A stretch of DNA of 64,000 nucleotides from Brachyhypopomus gauderio (taxonomy: Eukaryota > Chordata > Actinopteri > Gymnotiformes > Hypopomidae). This document shows, in pieces, positions 55,269-64,000 of this stretch (the first letter of the stretch is position 1; each line of letters begins with the position of its first letter). The translations under genes were made by a program, and so were the position numbers. The notes below the pieces were generated by a model. It saw only the letters and a program-made list of their open reading frames with translations, made no database searches and was not told the DNA's origin. Location of the stretch: NCBI RefSeq assembly GCF_052324685.1, contig NW_027507195.1, positions 1 through 64,000 on the forward strand. The letters are read 5' to 3'.

Positions 55269-55736
55269 TGAACTCGACCTAGCTAGGCGGAAAGCCTCAG
55301 CTTTTGAATTACCTGTGCATTCTGTTGAAAAATTATAAACAGACATAAACTGTTTGATGTTTTGTTGTGAGATTTCACAGTGGGATTGTCAGAACTCGAG
55401 ACTCTAGATGTTCAATTCATCTGCTGATAAAGCATTTGGAGAAGGAAATGTGTAGGTGTCAACTTGCATGTACGCGTTGTCCAAAAGCATAGGTGTACCA
55501 CTTCACGACATGCTTAAGTTTTGACTGAATTGGACTTTCCTCTGCTTCCTTCGGCTTATGGACAGCCTTTGTCCAAAAGTAAAAAGAGATGTGGCAAAGA
55601 TGTCAACTGTTTGCTGGAGGAATCCAAAGTGACCATGTTCTAAGAGACCTTTGAAGGTCATGAAATGATTCCCTTAAGACTAGAGCTGGCTGCTTCATGC
55701 TTATCGTAAGCAAGCAAGGAGTCAGTAAGAGAGCTT

Positions 55737-55809
55737 TGGTGAATGTGGGCATCGATCCCACTACCTCTCGCATGCAAAGCGAGCGCTCTACCACTTGAGC
55801 TAATCCCCC
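55737..55809 (-). tRNA. tRNA-Ala-TGC: tRNA-Ala (UGC) lacking the G3-U70 identity pair
   Basis: T70A (base 55740) turns the G3-U70 wobble into a G3-A70 mismatch. That pair is the main determinant for alanyl-tRNA synthetase, so this copy should not be charged with alanine. The rest is canonical. Confidence 0.75.
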
Positions 55810-56084
55810 TCTCAAGAGTTTATCCTTTTGATTGGAGTTTTAAGGAAAGCTTACGGATCAGCTCAGCCCGACTAGGAAATAATACCGAATCCAGCATTGA
55901 CCCACAAGGTTTTCTCATGTTGGCATCATGATAAACATTGCCAAATTAGGTCTTGCTGTACCTGTCCGTGAATTTCACTGTGCCGAAACCGTTACGCTGT
56001 GAAAGCATGTTGCAAGAACCTAAGGAAAGGTAACAGTCGTTGATAAAGTTTTGTTTGCATCTCGACGTGGTTTATCTGCAGCTT

Positions 56085-56157
56085 GCCGGAATAGCTCAGT
56101 TGGGAGAGCGTTAGACTGAAGATCTAAAGGTCCCTGGTTCAATACCGGGTTTCGGCA
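56085..56157 (+). tRNA. tRNA-Phe-GAA: tRNA-Phe (GAA), G5/A57/A60 variant
   Basis: A5G (G-U wobble), G57A and C60A, all compatible with folding and with the B box pattern GGTTCRANNCC. Probably active. T4 stop at 56191-56194. Confidence 0.82.
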
Positions 56158-56625
56158 TGAACTTGACCTAGCTAGGCGGAAAGCCTCAGCTTTTGAATGA
56201 CCTGTGCATTCTGTTGAAAAATTATAAACAGACATAAACTGTTTGATGTTTTGTTGTGAGATTTCACAGTGGGATTGTCAGAACTCGAGACTCTAGATGT
56301 TCAATTCATCTGCTGATAAAGCATTTGGAGAAGGAAATGTGTAGGTGTCAACTTGCATGTACGCGTTGTCCAAAAGCATAGGTGTACCACTTCACGACAT
56401 GCTTAAGTTTTGACTGAATTGGACTTTCCTCTGCTTCCTTCGGCTTATGGACAGCCTTTGTCCAAAAGTAAAAAGAGATGTGGCAAAGATGTCAACTGTT
56501 TGCTGGAGGAATCCAAAGTGACCATGTTCTAAGAGACCTTTGAAGGTCATGAAATGATTCCCTTAAGACTAGAGCTGGCTGCTTCATGCTTATCGTAAGC
56601 AAGCAAGGAGTCAGTAAGAGAGCTT

Positions 56626-56698
56626 TGGAGAATGTGGGCATCGATCCCACTACCTCTCGCATGCAAAGCGAGCGCTCTACCACTTGAGCTAATCCCCC
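56626..56698 (-). tRNA. tRNA-Ala-TGC: tRNA-Ala (UGC), canonical
   Basis: Canonical. Confidence 0.94.
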
Positions 56699-56973
56699 TC
56701 TCAAGAGTTTATCCTTTTGATTGGAGTTTTAAGGAAAGCTTACGGATCAGCTCAGCCCGACTAGGAAATAATACCGAATCCAGCATTGACCCACAAGGTT
56801 TTCTCATGTTGGCATCATGATAAACATTGCCAAATTAGGTCTTGCTGTACCTGTCCGTGAATTTCACTGTGCCGAAACCGTTACGCTGTGAAAGCATGTT
56901 GCAAGAACCTAAGGAAAGGTAACAGTCGTTGATAAAGTTTCGTTTGCATCTCGACGTGGTTTATCTGCAGCTT

Positions 56974-57046
56974 GCCGAAATAGCTCAGTTGGGAGAGCGT
57001 TAGACTGAAGATCTAAAGGTCCCTGGTTCGATCCCGGGTTTCGGCA
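56974..57046 (+). tRNA. tRNA-Phe-GAA: tRNA-Phe (GAA), canonical
   Basis: Canonical. T4 stop at 57080-57083. Confidence 0.95.
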
Positions 57047-57514
57047 TGAATTCGACCTAGCTAGGTGGAAAGCCTCAGCTTTTGAATGACCTGTGCATTC
57101 TGTTGAAAAATTATAAACAGACGTAAACTGTTTGATGTTTTGTTGTGAGATTTCACAGTGGGATTGTCAGAACTCGAGACTCTAGATGTTCAATTCATCT
57201 GCTGATAAAGCATTTGGAGAAGGAAATGTGTAGGTGTCAACTTGCATGTACGCGTTGTCCAAAAGCATAGGTGTACCACTTCACGACATGCTTAAGTTTT
57301 GACTGAATTGGACTTTCCTCTGCTTCCTTCGGCTTATGGACAGCCTTTGTCCAAAAGTAAAAAGAGATGTGGCAAAGATGTCAACTGTTTGCTGGAGGAA
57401 TCCAAAGTGACCATGTTCTAAGAGACCTTTGAAGGTCATGAAATGATTCCCTTAAGACTAGAGCTGGCTGCTTCATGCTTATCATAAGCAAGCAAGGAGT
57501 CAGTAAGAGAGCTT

Positions 57515-57587
57515 TGGAGAATGTGGGCATCGATCCCACTACCTCTCGCATGCAAAGCGAGCGCTCTACCACTTGAGCTAATCCCCC
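57515..57587 (-). tRNA. tRNA-Ala-TGC: tRNA-Ala (UGC), canonical
   Basis: Canonical. Confidence 0.94.
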
Positions 57588-57862
57588 TCTCAAGAGTTTA
57601 TCCTTTTGATTGGAGTTTTAATAAAAGCTTACGGATCAGCTCAGCCCGACTAGGAAATAATACCGAATCCAGCATTGACCCACAAGGTTTTCTCATGTTG
57701 GCATCATGATAAACATTGCCAAATTAGGTCTTGCCGTACCTGTCCGTGAATTTCACTGTGCCGAAACCGTTACGCTGTGAAAGCATGTTGCAAGAACCTA
57801 AGGAAAGGTAACAGTCGTTGATAAAGTTTCGTTTGCATCTCGACGTGGTTTATCTGCAGCTT

Positions 57863-57935
57863 GCCGGTATAGCTCAGTTGGGAGAGCGTTAGACTGAAGA
57901 TCTAAAGGTCCCTGGTTCGATCCCAGGTTTCGGCA
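57863..57935 (+). tRNA. tRNA-Phe-GAA: tRNA-Phe (GAA), G5/U6/A63 variant
   Basis: A5G (wobble), A6U (U6-U67 mismatch in the acceptor stem) and G63A, which restores a Watson-Crick U51-A63 pair in the T stem. T4 stop at 57969-57972. Repeated at 60530. Confidence 0.78.
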
Positions 57936-58403
57936 TGAACTCGACCTAGCTAGGCGGAAAGCCTCAGCTTTTGAATGACCTGTGCATTCTGTTGAAAAAT
58001 TATAAACAGACATAAACTGTTTGATGTTTTGTTGTGAGATTTCACAGTGGGATTGTCAGAACTCGAGACTCTAGATGTTCAATTCATCTGCTGATAAAGC
58101 ATTTGGAGAAGGAAATGTGTAGGTGTCAACTTGCATGTACGCGTTGTCCAAAAGCATAGGTGTACCACTTCACGACATGCTTAAGTTTCGACTGAATTGG
58201 ACTTTCCTCTGCTTCCTTCGGCTTATGGACAGTCTTTGTCCAAAAGTAAAAAGAGATGTGGCAAAGATGTCAACTGTTTGCTGGAGGAATCCAAAGTGAC
58301 CATGTTCTAAGAGACCTTTGAAGGTCATGAAATGATTCCCTTAAGACTAGAGCTGGCTGCTTCATGCTTATCGTAAGCAAGCAAGGAGTCAGTAAGAGAG
58401 CTT

Positions 58404-58476
58404 TGGTGAATGTGGGCATCGATCCCACTACCTCTCGCATGCAAAGCGAGCGCTCTACCACTTGAGCTAATCCCCC
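58404..58476 (-). tRNA. tRNA-Ala-TGC: tRNA-Ala (UGC) lacking the G3-U70 identity pair
   Basis: T70A (base 58407), the same change as at 55737 three units away. Confidence 0.75.
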
Positions 58477-58751
58477 TCTCAAGAGTTTATCCTTTTGATT
58501 GGAGTTTTAAGGAAAGCTTACGGATCAGCTCAGCCCGACTAGGAAATAATACCGAATCCAGCATTGACCCACAAGGTTTTCTCATGTTGGCATCATGATA
58601 AACATTGCCAAATTAGGTCTTGCTGTACCTGTCCGTGAATTTCACTGTGCCGAAACCGTTACGCTGTGAAAGCATGTTGCAAGAACCTAAGGAAAGGTAA
58701 CAGTCGTTGATAAAGTTTCGTTTGCATCTCGACGTGGTTTATCTGCAGCTT

Positions 58752-58824
58752 GCCGGAATAGCTCAGTTGGGAGAGCGTTAGACTGAAGATCTAAAGGTCC
58801 CTGGTTCAATCCCGGGTTTCGGCA
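58752..58824 (+). tRNA. tRNA-Phe-GAA: tRNA-Phe (GAA), G5/A57 variant
   Basis: A5G and G57A; matches 56085 but keeps C60. T4 stop at 58858-58861. Confidence 0.85.
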
Positions 58825-59292
58825 TGAACTTGACCTAGCTAGGCGGAAAGCCTCAGCTTTTGAATGACCTGTGCATTCTGTTGAAAAATTATAAACAGAC
58901 ATAAACTGTTTGATGTTTTGTTGTGAGATTTCACAGTGGGATTGTCAGAACTCGAGACTCTAGATGTTCAATTCATCTGCTGATAAAGCATTTGGAGAAG
59001 GAAATGTGTAGGTGTCAACTTGCATGTACGCGTTGTCCAAAAGCATAGGTGTACCACTTCACGACATGCTTAAGTTTTGACTGAATTGGACTTTCCTCTG
59101 CTTCCTTCGGCTTATGGACAGCCTTTGTCCAAAAGTAAAAAGAGATGTGGCAAAGATGTCAACTGTTTGCTGGAGGAATCCAAAGTGACCATGTTCTAAG
59201 AGACCTTTGAAGGTCATGAAATGATTCCCTTAAGACTAGAGCTGGCTGCTTCATGCTTATCGTAAGCAAGCAAGGAGTCAGTAAGAGAGCTT

Positions 59293-59365
59293 TGGAGAAT
59301 GTGGGCATCGATCCCACTACCTCTCGCATGCAAAGCGAGCGCTCTACCACTTGAGCTAATCCCCC
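59293..59365 (-). tRNA. tRNA-Ala-TGC: tRNA-Ala (UGC), canonical
   Basis: Canonical. Confidence 0.94.
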
Positions 59366-59640
59366 TCTCAAGAGTTTATCCTTTTGATTGGAGTTTTAAG
59401 GAAAGCTTACGGATCAGCTCAGCCCGACTAGGAAATAATACCGAATCCAGCATTGACCCACAAGGTTTTCTCATGTTGGCATCATGATAAACATTGCCAA
59501 ATTAGGTCTTGCTGTACCTGTCCGTGAATTTCACTGTGCCGAAACCGTTACGCTGTGAAAGCATGTTGCAAGAACCTAAGGAAAGGTAACAGTCGTTGAT
59601 AAAGTTTCGTTTGCATCTCGACGTGGTTTATCTGCAGCTT

Positions 59641-59713
59641 GCCGAAATAGCTCAGTTGGGAGAGCGTTAGACTGAAGATCTAAAGGTCCCTGGTTCGATC
59701 CCGGGTTTCGGCA
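59641..59713 (+). tRNA. tRNA-Phe-GAA: tRNA-Phe (GAA), canonical
   Basis: Canonical. T4 stop at 59747-59750. Confidence 0.95.
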
Positions 59714-60181
59714 TGAATTCGACCTAGCTAGGTGGAAAGCCTCAGCTTTTGAATGACCTGTGCATTCTGTTGAAAAATTATAAACAGACGTAAACTGTTT
59801 GATGTTTTGTTGTGAGATTTCACAGTGGGATTGTCAGAACTCGAGACTCTAGATGTTCAATTCATCTGCTGATAAAGCATTTGGAGAAGGAAATGTGTAG
59901 GTGTCAACTTGCATGTACGCGTTGTCCAAAAGCATAGGTGTACCACTTCACGACATGCTTAAGTTTTGACTGAATTGGACTTTCCTCTGCTTCCTTCGGC
60001 TTATGGACAGCCTTTGTCCAAAAGTAAAAAGAGATGTGGCAAAGATGTCAACTGTTTGCTGGAGGAATCCAAAGTGACCATGTTCTAAGAGACCTTTGAA
60101 GGTCATGAAATGATTCCCTTAAGACTAGAGCTGGCTGCTTCATGCTTATCATAAGCAAGCAAGGAGTCAGTAAGAGAGCTT

Positions 60182-60254
60182 TGGAGAATGTGGGCATCGA
60201 TCCCACTACCTCTCGCATGCAAAGCGAGCGCTCTACCACTTGAGCTAATCCCCC
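60182..60254 (-). tRNA. tRNA-Ala-TGC: tRNA-Ala (UGC), canonical
   Basis: Canonical. Confidence 0.94.
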
Positions 60255-60529
60255 TCTCAAGAGTTTATCCTTTTGATTGGAGTTTTAATGAAAGCTTACG
60301 GATCAGCTCAGCCCGACTAGGAAATAATACCGAATCCAGCATTGACCCACAAGGTTTTCTCATGTTGGCATCATGATAAACATTGCCAAATTAGGTCTTG
60401 CCGTACCTGTCCGTGAATTTCACTGTGCCGAAACCGTTACGCTGTGAAAGCATGTTGCAAGAACCTAAGGAAAGGTAACAGTCGTTGATAAAGTTTCGTT
60501 TGCATCTCGACGTGGTTTATCTGCAGCTT

Positions 60530-60602
60530 GCCGGTATAGCTCAGTTGGGAGAGCGTTAGACTGAAGATCTAAAGGTCCCTGGTTCGATCCCAGGTTTCGG
60601 CA
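60530..60602 (+). tRNA. tRNA-Phe-GAA: tRNA-Phe (GAA), G5/U6/A63 variant
   Basis: Same three changes as 57863. T4 stop at 60636-60639. Confidence 0.78.
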
Positions 60603-61070
60603 TGAACTCGACCTAGCTAGGCGGAAAGCCTCAGCTTTTGAATGACCTGTGCATTCTGTTGAAAAATTATAAACAGACATAAACTGTTTGATGTTTTGTT
60701 GTGAGATTTCACAGTGGGATTGTCAGAACTCGAGACTCTAGATGTTCAATTCATTTGCTGATAAAGCATTTGGAGAAGGAAATGTGTAGGTGTCAACTTG
60801 CATGTACGCGTTGTCCAAAAGCATAGGTGTACCACTTCACGACATGCTTAAGTTTCGACTGAATTGGACTTTCCTCTGCTTCCTTCGGCTTATGGACAGT
60901 CTTTGTCCAAAAGTAAAAAGAGATGTGGCAAAGATGTCAACTGTTTGCTGGAGGAATCCAAAGTGACCATGTTCTAAGAGACCTTTGAAGGTCATGAAAT
61001 GATTCCCTTAAGACTAGAGATGGCTGCTTCATGCTTATCGTAAGCAAGCAAGGAGTCAGTAAGAGAGCTT

Positions 61071-61143
61071 TGGAGAATGTGGGCATCGATCCCACTACCT
61101 CTCGCATGCAAAGCGAGCGCTCCACCACTTGAGCTAATCCCCC
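61071..61143 (-). tRNA. tRNA-Ala-TGC: tRNA-Ala (UGC), G21 variant
   Basis: A21G changes the conserved A21 that stacks on the 8-14 pair; the effect is uncertain. Confidence 0.78.
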
Positions 61144-61419
61144 TCTCAAGAGTTTATACTTTTGATTGGAGTTTTAAGGAAAGCTTACGGATCAGCTCAG
61201 CCCGACTAGGAAATAATACCGAATCCAGCATTGACCCACAAGGTTTTCTCATGTTGGCATCATGATAAACATTGCCAAATTAGGTCTTTGCCGTACCTGT
61301 CCGTGAATTTCACTGTGCCGAAACCGTTACGCTGTGAAAGCATGTTGCAAGAACCTAAGGAAAGGTAACAGTCGTTGATAAAGTTTCGTTTGCATCTCGA
61401 CGTGGTTTATCTGCAGCTT

Positions 61420-61492
61420 GCCGAAATGGCTCAGTTGGGAGAGCGTTAGACTGAAGATCTAAAGGTCCCTGGTTCGATCCCGGGTTTCGGCA
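61420..61492 (+). tRNA. tRNA-Phe-GAA: tRNA-Phe (GAA), G9 variant
   Basis: A9G makes the A box TGGCTCAGTTGG, still a good consensus match. It is the only intact Phe copy whose first eleven bases (GCCGAAATGGC) equal the stub left of the cassettes. T4 stop at 61526-61529. Confidence 0.88.
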
Positions 61493-61960
61493 TGAATTTG
61501 ACCTAGCTAGGTGGAAAGCCTCAGCTTTTGAATGACCTGTGCATTCTGTTGAAAAATTATAAACAGACATAAACTGTTTGATGTTTTGTTGTGAGATTTC
61601 ACAGTGGGATTGTCAGAACTCGAGACTCTAGATGTTCAATTCATCTGCTGATAAAGCATTTGGAGAAGGAAATGTGTAGGTGTCAACTTGCATGTACGTG
61701 TTGTCCAAAAGCATAGGTGTACCACTTCACGACATGCTTAAGTTTCGACTGAATTGGACTTTCCTCTGCTTCCTTCGGCTTATGGACAGTCTTTGTCCAA
61801 AAGTAAAAAGAGATGTGGCAAAGATGTCAACTGTTTGCTGGAGGAATCCAAAGTGACCATGTTCTAAGAGACCTTTGAAGGTCATGAAATGATTCCCTTA
61901 AGACTAGAGCTGGCTGCTTCATGCTTATCGTAAGCAAGCAAGGAGTCAGTAAGAGAGCTT

Positions 61961-62033
61961 TGGAGAATGTGGGCATCGGTCCCACTACCTCTCGCATGCA
62001 AAGCGAGCGCTCTACCACTTGAGCTAATCCCCC
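61961..62033 (-). tRNA. tRNA-Ala-TGC: tRNA-Ala (UGC), C55 variant
   Basis: T55C, as at 5697 more than 56 kb away. Confidence 0.7.
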
Positions 62034-62308
62034 TCTCAAGAGTTTATCCTTTTGATTGGAGTATTAAGGAAAGCTTACGGATCAGCTCAGCCCGACTAGG
62101 AAATAATACCGAATCCAGCATTGACCCACAAGGTTTTCTCATGTTGGCATCATGATAAACATTGCCAAATTAGGTCTTGCCGTACCTGTCCGTGAATTTC
62201 ACTGTGCCGAAACCGTTACGCTGTGAAAGCATGTTGCAAGAACCTAAGGAAAGGTAACAGTCGTTGATAAAGTTTCGTTTGCATCTCGACGTGGTTTATC
62301 TGCAGCTT

Positions 62309-62381
62309 GCCGAAATAGCTCAGTTGGGAGAGCGTTAGACTGAAGATCTAAAGGTCCCTGGTTCGATCCCGGGTTTCGGCA
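62309..62381 (+). tRNA. tRNA-Phe-GAA: tRNA-Phe (GAA), canonical
   Basis: Canonical. T4 stop at 62415-62418. Confidence 0.95.
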
Positions 62382-62849
62382 TGAACTCGACCTAGCTAGG
62401 CGGAAAGCCTCAGCTTTTGAATGACCTGTGCATTCTGTTGAAAAATTATAAACAGACATAAACTGTTTGATGTTTTGTTGTGAGATTTCACAGTGGGATT
62501 GTCAGAACTCGAGACTCTAGATGTTCAATTCATCTGCTGATAAAGCATTTGGAGAAGGAAATGTGTAGGTGTCAACTTGCATGTACGCGTTGTCCAAAAG
62601 CATAGGTGTACCACTTCACGACATGCTTAAGTTTTGACTGAATTGGACTTTCCTCTGCTTCCTTCGGCTTATGGACAGCCTTTGTCCAAAAGTAAAAAGA
62701 GATGTGGCAAAGATGTCACCTGTTTGCTGGAGGAATCCAAAGTGACCATGTTCTAAGAGACCTTTGAAGGTCATGAAATTATTCCCTTAAGACTAAAGCT
62801 GGCTGCTTCATGCTTATCGTAAGCAAGCAAGGAGTCAGTAAGAGAGCTT

Positions 62850-62922
62850 TGGAGAATGTGGGCATCGATCCCACTACCTCTCGCATGCAAAGCGAGCGCT
62901 CTACCACTTGAGCTAATCCCCC
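62850..62922 (-). tRNA. tRNA-Ala-TGC: tRNA-Ala (UGC), canonical
   Basis: Canonical. Confidence 0.94.
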
Positions 62923-63197
62923 TCTCAAGAGTTTATCCTTTTGATTGGAGTTTTAAGGAAAGCTTACGGATCAGCTCAGCCTGACTAGGAAATAATACCG
63001 AATCCAGCATTGACCCACAAGGTTTTCTCATGTTGGCATCATGATAAACATTGCCAAATTAGGTCTTGCTGTACCTGTCCGTGAATTTCACTGTGCCGAA
63101 ACCGTTACGCTGTGAAAGCATGTTGCAAGAACCTAAGGAAAGGTAACAGTCGTTGATAAAGTTTCGTTTGCATCTCGACGTGGTTTATCTGCAGCTT

Positions 63198-63270
63198 GCC
63201 GAAATAGCTCAGTTGGGAGAGCGTTAGACTGAAGATCTAAAGGTCCCTGGTTCGATCCCGGGTTTCGGCA
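63198..63270 (+). tRNA. tRNA-Phe-GAA: tRNA-Phe (GAA), canonical
   Basis: Canonical. T4 stop at 63304-63307. Confidence 0.95.
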
Positions 63271-63738
63271 TGAATTCGACCTAGCTAGGTGGAAAGCCTC
63301 AGCTTTTGAATGACCTGTGCATTCTGTTGAAAAATTATAAACAGACATAAACTGTTTGATGTTTTGTTGTGAGATTTCACAGTGGGATTGTCAGAACTCG
63401 AGACTCTAGATGTTCAATTCATCTGCTGATAAAGCATTTGGAGAAGGAAATGTGTAGGTGTCAACTTGCATGTACGCGTTGTCCAAAAGCATAGGTGTAC
63501 CACTTCACGACATGCTTAAGTTTCGACTGAATTGGACTTTCCTCTGCTTCCTTCGGCTTATGGACAGCCTTTGTCCAAAAGTAAAAAGAGATGTGGCAAA
63601 GATGTCAACTGTTTGCTGGAGGAATCCAAAGTGACCATGTTCTAAGAGACCTTTGAAGGTCATGAAATGATTCCCTTAAGACTAGAGCTGGCTGCTTCAT
63701 GCTTATCATAAGCAAGCAAGGAGTCAGTAAGAGAGCTT

Positions 63739-63811
63739 TGGAGAATGTGGGCATCGATCCCACTACCTCTCGCATGCAAAGCAAGCGCTCTACCACTTGA
63801 GCTAATCCCCC
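63739..63811 (-). tRNA. tRNA-Ala-TGC: tRNA-Ala (UGC), U29 variant
   Basis: C29U only (wobble with G41). Last gene in the window. Confidence 0.88.
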
Positions 63812-64000
63812 TCTCAAGAGTTTATCCTTTTGATTGGAGTTTTAATGAAAGCTTACGGATCAGCTCAGCCCGACTAGGAAATAATACCGAATCCAGCATT
63901 GACCCACAAGGTTTTCTCATGTTGGCATCATGATAAACATTGCCAAATTAGGTCTTGCCGTACCTGTCCGTGAATTTCACTGTGCCGAAACCGTTACGCT

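Larger units (their letters stand above)
56020..61354. repeat. 2,667-bp higher-order repeat, two copies
   Basis: Units starting at 56020, 56909 and 57798 repeat as 58687, 59576 and 60465 (three times 889). Shared private variants include CAGACGTAAACTG (57119, 59785), CTTATCATAAGC (57479, 60145), and the G5/A57 and G5/U6 Phe types. One extra base near 61286 ends the second copy. Confidence 0.85.
39842..64000. repeat. Phe/Ala tRNA macrosatellite, segment 5
   Basis: About 27 units, continuing past the right edge of the window. Spacing is exactly 889 bp except for one extra T near 61286 (GGTCTTTGCC for GGTCTTGCC). Confidence 0.95.

Noticed and set aside
2424-64000. Recurrent open frames of 62, 70 and 71 codons in every unit, on both strands
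   Set aside because: They overlap the tRNA genes and spacers, lie at fixed places in the 889-bp unit, and show no codon-like pattern of change. Several are interrupted by single substitutions in some units. They are passengers of the repeat.
1603-64000. CRISPR-like array of direct repeats
   Set aside because: The repeat is 889 bp and carries tRNA genes; there are no short repeats with unique spacers and no cas genes. The setting is eukaryotic.

Overview
The window is nuclear DNA of a vertebrate, most likely a ray-finned fish. The tRNA-Phe copies match the vertebrate tRNA-Phe(GAA) sequence as I know it, protein-coding pieces are split by GT-AG introns, and there is a piggyBac relic and a CA microsatellite. 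Very large tandem tRNA gene arrays are known from fish and amphibians. Species is not determinable by eye.

Almost the whole window is one tandem array. The unit is 889 bp, and the spacing is exact from about 2.4 kb onward apart from one extra base near 61286. Each unit holds a tRNA-Phe(GAA) gene on the + strand and a tRNA-Ala(UGC) gene on the - strand. The pair is divergent across a 276-bp spacer and convergent across a 468-bp spacer. I count 55 full-length Phe loci, 4 Phe genes missing their 5' end, and 59 Ala loci. 22 of the Phe copies are canonical. The rest fall into recurrent variant classes, some with changes that should disable the gene. Classes recur in blocks, giving higher-order repeats of 2,667, 3,556 and about 6,556 bp.

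Four copies of a 3.0-kb cassette (1-1602 partial, 9614-12641, 16204-19197, 22760-25753) interrupt a Phe gene at the same nucleotide and in the same orientation. The cassette carries a small three-exon gene. It has a tandem array of CCAAT boxes, a TATA box, a non-coding first exon, a second exon encoding proline-rich octapeptide repeats, and a third exon ending in a CxxC...H...C knuckle-like motif. All copies share one frame break in exon 3, so I treat them as probable pseudogenes.

At 38841-39837 a 997-bp internally deleted piggyBac-type transposon sits in a TTAA target inside one array unit. It retains only an N-terminal transposase fragment on the - strand. A paralogous unit near 28.15 kb provides the empty site.

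The first 2.4 kb carries about a dozen single-base indels, mostly in homopolymers, that the other copies lack. This looks like poor consensus quality rather than biology. I see no rRNA, no CRISPR array and no intact long protein gene. The many 60-71 codon open frames in the array are passengers of the repeat.
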